In this document: positions 7,800 through 10,694 of the stretch, one piece after another
How the letters are laid out: each line of letters opens with the position of its first letter
How positions within the stretch are numbered: the first letter of the stretch is position 1
Assembly (NCBI GenBank): GCA_947174645.1
Contig: CAMWJR010000021.1
Location: forward strand, 1-10,694
From: an uncultured Verrucomicrobiota bacterium
GTDB taxonomy: Bacteria > Verrucomicrobiota > Verrucomicrobiia > Opitutales > LL51
Reading direction: 5' to 3'
Length of the DNA: 10,694 nt
Notes under the pieces: generated by a model
Told to the model about the DNA's origin: nothing
Database searches by the model: none
Seen by the model: the letters and a program-made list of their open reading frames with translations, nothing else
Made by a program: the position numbers and the translations under genes

Positions 7800-7886
7800 A
7801 GTAATGCTCTATGCTAAGTGTCGTTTCCAATTGTAAAGCAAAAATTTTTACTTTTCGCCACACCGCTCCTTACTAGTACCGTATAT

Positions 7887-8402
7887 ATGCAGTGTCCTTT
7901 TCCGAAGAAATTCCCCTCTCAACTCCAAAAAGACGACGATTTTTTCATGTCTATGGCCTACAACGAAGCCATCCAGGCCTATGAAGCCGACGAAATTCCG
8001 GTTGGCGCGGTGATTGTCTATCAACAACAGATCATTGCGTCTGCACATAACCGCGTCAAAACGCTCAACGATCCGACTGCACACGCCGAAATGCTGGCAA
8101 TCACCCAAGCGGCACAATTTATCGGTGATTGGCGGCTCAATGAAACGACGCTTTACGTCACCAAGGAGCCCTGCCCTATGTGTTCCGGTGCTACGATTAT
8201 GGCTCGCGTCGGAACGGTTATTTACGGTTTCTCTGACCCTAAAATGGGCGGCCTTGGCGGTGCATTTTCGCTACAAGATCTTCCACAAACCAATCACCGG
8301 CCCGTTATCAAGCAAGATGTTCTAAAGGAACCCTGCTACGAACTCGTTCGCCATTTCTTCGACACCCGGCGCCAGCGCATCGAAGAAATTAATGACCTTT
8401 AA
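7887..8402 (+). CDS. tadA: tRNA-specific adenosine deaminase
   Basis: TadA converts adenosine-34 to inosine in tRNA-Arg(ACG), letting one tRNA read CGU, CGC and CGA. The zinc-dependent deaminase signature is complete: HAE at residues 66-68 (zinc His66, proton-shuttle Glu68) and PCPMC at 95-99 (Cys96, Cys99). Flanking blocks EIPVGAV (36-42), WRLNETTLYVT and YGFSDPKMGGLGGAF fit the TadA/CDAR branch rather than cytosine or guanine deaminases. I chose ATG 7887 (171 residues), which leaves about 35 residues before EIPVGAV, close to family length. A GTG at 7818 opens the frame further, but the added residues are atypical; ATG 7947 would cut into helix 1. No Shine-Dalgarno sequence precedes any of them. 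Its TAA overlaps the stop codon of the convergent gene by 4 nt (8399-8402). Confidence 0.95.
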   Translation: MQCPFPKKFPSQLQKDDDFFMSMAYNEAIQAYEADEIPVGAVIVYQQQIIASAHNRVKTLNDPTAHAEMLAITQAAQFIGDWRLNETTLYVTKEPCPMCSGATIMARVGTVIYGFSDPKMGGLGGAFSLQDLPQTNHRPVIKQDVLKEPCYELVRHFFDTRRQRIEEINDL

Positions 8403-9517
8403 AATCCAAGCGCTCTTTTTTCCTGTTCTGTAAGCAGTTTTTCCCCGTCTCCTGTATTGATCCTCCCATTGATAAAGCGAAGGTTTTTCGAAAACAAACG
8501 CTCAAATAGAAAATCAAAAGCTGATTGCAATGGCGCATTGTTCCGATCGGAGATAAAGAGGGTAATATTTGCGCGAAAATACATTAATTCCTTTTGGATG
8601 CCTTGAATTGTTTTTTTCGGATCAATCAGTGACCATACTGCGTTACGATAATACCCTACAAACATCGCGCGCGTCGCGTACTGTTGCGCAAGTTCTTCGT
8701 TGCCCCCTTCGCGGCGGAAAAATTGTGCCATATTCTCGAAAAAAAACGACCATACCGTCAGCGCCTCAGACACCACCGTTAATGGCGTCTCCTTCCAGAA
8801 AATCCGCTCTTCATCCCCGGTTTCTAAAAATGCTACAGGACTTTCCTCGGTAATCGAGTTATCATCCGTAAGAGCTTTTATTTTCCAAAATAACGCCTCT
8901 CGAATCGGCTTAAAACGTGCCCGTATGCTATTGGCACTATTGGAACGCTCGAGATCCGTGAAACAATCTTCTATGCGTATAGTAATGACCTCGTTTAGCG
9001 CCTGCCGTTCTTCGGGAGTAAGAACCAGTAATAAGAGTCCAAACTGCATTTGATAGAGGCTCGTGATCCGTGCCTGCATCCGATAACGTTGGACGCGTTC
9101 AGAAACCGCCCCTCCGGCAAAGGGCCATTGGCTGACTTCCTGAAAATAGGCAGACAATCTTCCTAATTCCATAACGCATTTCCAGGCGGAATATCCCTGC
9201 CAAATTTCCTTCCTCTCACGGTAACCGTTTTCATCCGCAACCGCTCCAGAAGGGTTTAAAATTTGCTCGATCATCGCTCCAAGCGGCCGATTTCCCAAAA
9301 ACAATCCCATCCGCGCCGCCATATCTTTTTGCCTCTCTAACGATTCTTTGGATTTGGGCTTCGGCAGAGTTGTCGGATCACTGAACGTCTTTCGAGCCGG
9401 AATCAAGTGTTCGGGGCAAAATGTGACATGAAACAAACTATTCGTACTACTTCCCTCAACACACACACTCCCAATAAACAAACCTCCGACTACTGTTTTC
9501 CAACATCCACCCCTCAT
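8399..9517 (-). CDS. Hypothetical exported protein
   Basis: I do not recognise a family. The 372-residue product begins with a signal-peptide-like segment: short basic n-region (residues 1-7), hydrophobic stretch TVVGGLFIGSVCVEG (8-22), then polar sequence. The Cys at 19 is preceded by GSV, which does not fit a lipobox, so a secreted or periplasmic protein is more likely than a lipoprotein. The mature part looks largely helical and mixed-charge, without further membrane spans, recognisable catalytic motifs or repeats; the last 20 residues are charged. ATG 9517 follows a GGGGGA-type Shine-Dalgarno sequence (9524-9529) and a candidate -10 box, so the start is well supported. It seems to be a single-gene unit facing tadA, whose stop codon it overlaps by 4 nt. 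Length, intact frame and start signals argue it is a real gene. Confidence 0.8.
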   Translation of the reverse strand: MRGGCWKTVVGGLFIGSVCVEGSSTNSLFHVTFCPEHLIPARKTFSDPTTLPKPKSKESLERQKDMAARMGLFLGNRPLGAMIEQILNPSGAVADENGYRERKEIWQGYSAWKCVMELGRLSAYFQEVSQWPFAGGAVSERVQRYRMQARITSLYQMQFGLLLLVLTPEERQALNEVITIRIEDCFTDLERSNSANSIRARFKPIREALFWKIKALTDDNSITEESPVAFLETGDEERIFWKETPLTVVSEALTVWSFFFENMAQFFRREGGNEELAQQYATRAMFVGYYRNAVWSLIDPKKTIQGIQKELMYFRANITLFISDRNNAPLQSAFDFLFERLFSKNLRFINGRINTGDGEKLLTEQEKRALGF

Positions 9518-9537
9518 TACTTATCCCCCAAATGAAT

Positions 9538-9543
9538 CTTATA
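9538..9543 (-). promoter_or_regulatory. Candidate -10 box for the 372-residue exported protein
   Basis: On the minus strand TATAAG matches the TATAAT consensus at five of six positions and stands 20 nt before ATG 9517. A start site about 7 nt downstream would give a short leader of some 13 nt that still includes the GGGGGA ribosome binding site. No good -35 hexamer is found at 16-18 nt spacing (AT-rich sequence only), so the promoter is weak or depends on an activator, or the match is chance. Confidence 0.3.
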
Positions 9544-9628
9544 AACACAAGATTCTCTCAATTTATTCAAAAACTTATGTGTGCACGCACAAGAAAATTC
9601 CGCTATTTCACTTGCAAAACGACAAAAA

Positions 9629-9645
9629 CTCCTCGTAATGAGGAG
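9629..9645 (-). terminator. Candidate Rho-independent terminator (minus strand)
   Basis: CTCCTC (minus-strand 5' arm, 9645-9640) pairs perfectly with GAGGAG (9634-9629) across a 5-nt loop, and is followed on the minus strand by TTTTTG. This is the usual stem plus U-tract form, though the stem is only 6 bp. It would stop transcripts coming leftward from the 9775-10230 gene after they cross the antisense strand of tRNA-Leu, and shield the 8399-9517 gene. Read on the plus strand the stem lacks a T run, so it is unlikely to end a rightward transcript. Confidence 0.4.
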
Positions 9646-9654
9646 CGTTCTTAA

Positions 9655-9737
9655 GCCCGGGTGGCGGAATGGTAGACGCTGAGGACTTAAAATCCTTTGT
9701 CTGAAAAGACGTGCGGGTTCGAGTCCCGCCCCGGGCA
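9655..9737 (+). tRNA. tRNA-Leu (anticodon UAA)
   Basis: This 83-nt class II tRNA reads UUA and probably UUG. Acceptor arms GCCCGGG (9655-9661) and CCCGGGC (9730-9736) pair fully, discriminator A73 is at 9737 as expected for Leu, anticodon stem GAGGA/TCCTT encloses loop CTTAAAA with TAA at 9688-9690, the long variable arm is GTCT-GAAA-AGAC, and the T-arm GCGGG/CCCGC encloses TTCGAGT. The 3' CCA is not encoded: CCC follows the discriminator, so CCA must be added after transcription. The D-arm has the usual GG pair. The gene stands alone between two minus-strand protein genes. Confidence 0.97.
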
Positions 9738-9774
9738 CCCCACGATACGTTGAGAATTATCAGGATGTGTCTCG

Positions 9775-10230
9775 TTATTTTTCGAGTGCGTTTTTGACGT
9801 CGAATGCATGCTGAAGGGCTTGTTGGATATTTTTGCCATCTCCGTCATAGTTTTCGGGTTTAGAAATTAAGAAAAGAGCAGCCAATCCGAGAGCAAATTT
9901 TAGATCGTTGTCACTGCCAATCAACTGCAAAACCTTACCTGTTGCACCGTTCTTAGTCGCAAACGTTGTAGCATCTAATTTCAGGTTCGTCTTGAAATTT
10001 TCATTCGAAAACTCCATCACCTTGAGCACGCCATAAGCAACACTTGCTAAAACGGCATCCGAAGCCAATGGTCCCCCTTCTCCTTTTGTTATTAACCTTT
10101 CAGGTATTTCCGCTGTCACTGCCTTTTTCTTCCCAAATGCTCCCCACAATCCATTCACGGAAACTCCAAAGAAACAGCCAAGTAGCAAGAATTTCTTCCA
10201 CATCGTCATCATTTTCGTCGTCTTCATCAT
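9775..10230 (-). CDS. Hypothetical small exported protein
   Basis: I do not recognise a family. A Met/Lys/Thr-rich n-region leads into a hydrophobic run WKKFLLLGCFFGVSVNGLWG, a signal peptide; LLGC resembles a lipobox, but the hydrophobic part before the Cys is short, so an ordinary Sec signal with cleavage near Gly-Ala is as likely. The mature domain of about 115 residues starts with GKKK and is helical and Ala/Leu-rich, with no motif seen. The start is uncertain: ATGs in frame lie at 10230, 10227, 10212, 10209 and 10203, none with a good Shine-Dalgarno sequence. A TTG at 10266 would be the longest start but coincides with a likely -35 box, so I discount it. I list 10230; 10212 gives a more natural leader. 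It sits between tRNA-Leu and tRNA-Pro, transcribed against both. Confidence 0.7.
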   Translation of the reverse strand: MMKTTKMMTMWKKFLLLGCFFGVSVNGLWGAFGKKKAVTAEIPERLITKGEGGPLASDAVLASVAYGVLKVMEFSNENFKTNLKLDATTFATKNGATGKVLQLIGSDNDLKFALGLAALFLISKPENYDGDGKNIQQALQHAFDVKNALEK

Positions 10231-10238
10231 CACAGAGT

Positions 10239-10266
10239 AGATTAAAAACAATTTTACATTCGTCAA
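10239..10266 (-). promoter_or_regulatory. Candidate promoter of the small exported protein
   Basis: On the minus strand TTGACG (10266-10261) matches the -35 consensus at five of six positions. After 16 nt comes TAATCT (10244-10239), a poor -10 box with three of six matches. Transcription would begin near 10232, placing the start codon at 10212 or 10203 rather than at the upstream TTG. The interval 10267-10391 up to tRNA-Pro is AT-rich and holds no other gene that I can see. Confidence 0.3.
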
Positions 10267-10391
10267 CCGTTTTTAAATTGAAATTTTTCATTTCAGCACC
10301 GCATTTTTACATCGAAAAATCACACACAAACGCAACTTTTCATAAGGAAAAAGCTGGCTTTTTATTTTGACTTTGTAGGTTAGGTCGACGG

Positions 10392-10468
<77 letters not shown>

Positions 10469-10521
10469 TCGTTTTTGGAGCTTACTTGACTTTGAATGCT
10501 AGGGTTTTAAAGTCTACGCTG

Positions 10522-10694
10522 ATGGTTTTGGAACGTATTGAGGGACCGGTAAATGTTAAAAAAGTTTCCTCGCAGGAATTGGAGCAACTTTGCGATGAAG
10601 TTCGACAGGCAATCTTAAAAAAGCTCAGCAAACATGGTGGACATGTGGGACCGAACCTTGGGATGGTAGAAGCAACAGTTGCACTACATTACGT
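10522..10694 (+). CDS. dxs: 1-deoxy-D-xylulose-5-phosphate synthase, 5' part (3' end outside window)
   Basis: DXS condenses pyruvate and glyceraldehyde 3-phosphate, with thiamine diphosphate, in the first step of the MEP isoprenoid pathway; the product also feeds thiamine and pyridoxal synthesis. The 57 visible residues show the N-terminal family pattern: LERIEGP, a LxxL-type helix with ELEQLCDEVRQAIL, then GGHVGPNLGMVEATVALHY, corresponding to the family's GGH.g.nLGvVELTvALH block near the thiamine site. One departure is VEAT where VELT is usual. The start is uncertain: ATG 10522 fits homologues but has no Shine-Dalgarno sequence. TTG 10486 lies 5 nt after GGAG (10477-10480) and would add 12 residues; TTG 10492 is also open. 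It follows tRNA-Pro by 53 nt (or 17 nt with the TTG start), so cotranscription with the tRNA is plausible. Confidence 0.93.
   Translation, partial: MVLERIEGPVNVKKVSSQELEQLCDEVRQAILKKLSKHGGHVGPNLGMVEATVALHY

Noticed and set aside
7666..7863. Minus-strand ORF of 65 codons overlapping the transporter A start by ATGA
   Set aside because: The ATGA overlap looks like coupling, but the protein has no recognisable feature, no ribosome binding site, and crosses the divergent control region. The His-rich frame over the same bases is the more suggestive one.
7818..7886. N-terminal extension of tadA from GTG 7818
   Set aside because: It adds 23 atypical residues, has no ribosome binding site and would leave the divergent promoters almost no space.
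9517..9738. Minus-strand ORF of 73 codons starting with MPGAGLEPAR
   Set aside because: It is antisense to tRNA-Leu. Proteins with this opening are a familiar false prediction from the complement of tRNA genes, and its end overlaps the start of the 372-residue gene.
10100..10291. Minus-strand ORF with an acidic CDDEDDENDDD stretch
   Set aside because: The acidic run comes from the triplet tract read in the other frame. It lacks a plausible function and overlaps the signal-peptide gene, whose frame looks genuine.
10348..10363. AAAAAG-CTGG-CTTTTT inverted repeat before tRNA-Pro
   Set aside because: The stem is almost entirely A-T and would be unstable, and no gene on either strand clearly ends just before it, so I do not call it a terminator.

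Overview
The window is a stretch of ordinary bacterial chromosome, roughly 47% GC by eye, densely packed and mostly housekeeping. I see no phage, insertion sequence, CRISPR array or plasmid function. Cell type is inferred: two exported proteins with signal peptides, a compact GluRS lacking the usual Cys-rich insertion, and a PgcA/PGM2-like phosphosugar mutase fit a Gram-negative bacterium, possibly of the Verrucomicrobiota/Opitutae. That placement is a low-confidence guess. Shine-Dalgarno sequences are weak or absent before several certain genes, so start choices are less secure than the frames.

Layout. 1-1130 (+) is the 3' part of a phosphoglucomutase/phosphomannomutase gene. 1171-1983 (+) is an unrecognised cytoplasmic, helical protein. 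2023-3298 (+) holds pyrH (UMP kinase) and frr (ribosome recycling factor), 7 nt apart. A minus-strand cluster follows, 7669 down to 3285: YuiF/NhaC-type transporter copy A, gltX, transporter copy B, and a DUF721/DciA-like protein. The inter-gene gaps are 54, 5 and 3 nt, so this looks like one operon. tadA (tRNA adenosine deaminase, +) diverges from it across about 220 nt; that gap holds a 38-codon His-rich ORF ending 13 nt before transporter A. From 8399 to 9517 (-) lies an unrecognised exported protein. tRNA-Leu(UAA) follows at 9655-9737 (+), then a small unrecognised exported protein (-), then tRNA-Pro(CGG) at 10392-10468 (+), and the 5' end of dxs runs off the window at 10694.

How the genes fit together. 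Translation dominates: GluRS, TadA, RRF and two tRNAs, with UMP kinase supplying pyrimidine nucleotides, DXS starting isoprenoid synthesis, and the phosphosugar mutase feeding envelope or storage sugars. The least ordinary features are the near-duplicate transporter genes bracketing gltX, the possible His-rich leader ORF ahead of them, the trimmed GluRS, and three proteins I cannot assign to any family. I did not find a clearly new multi-gene system.
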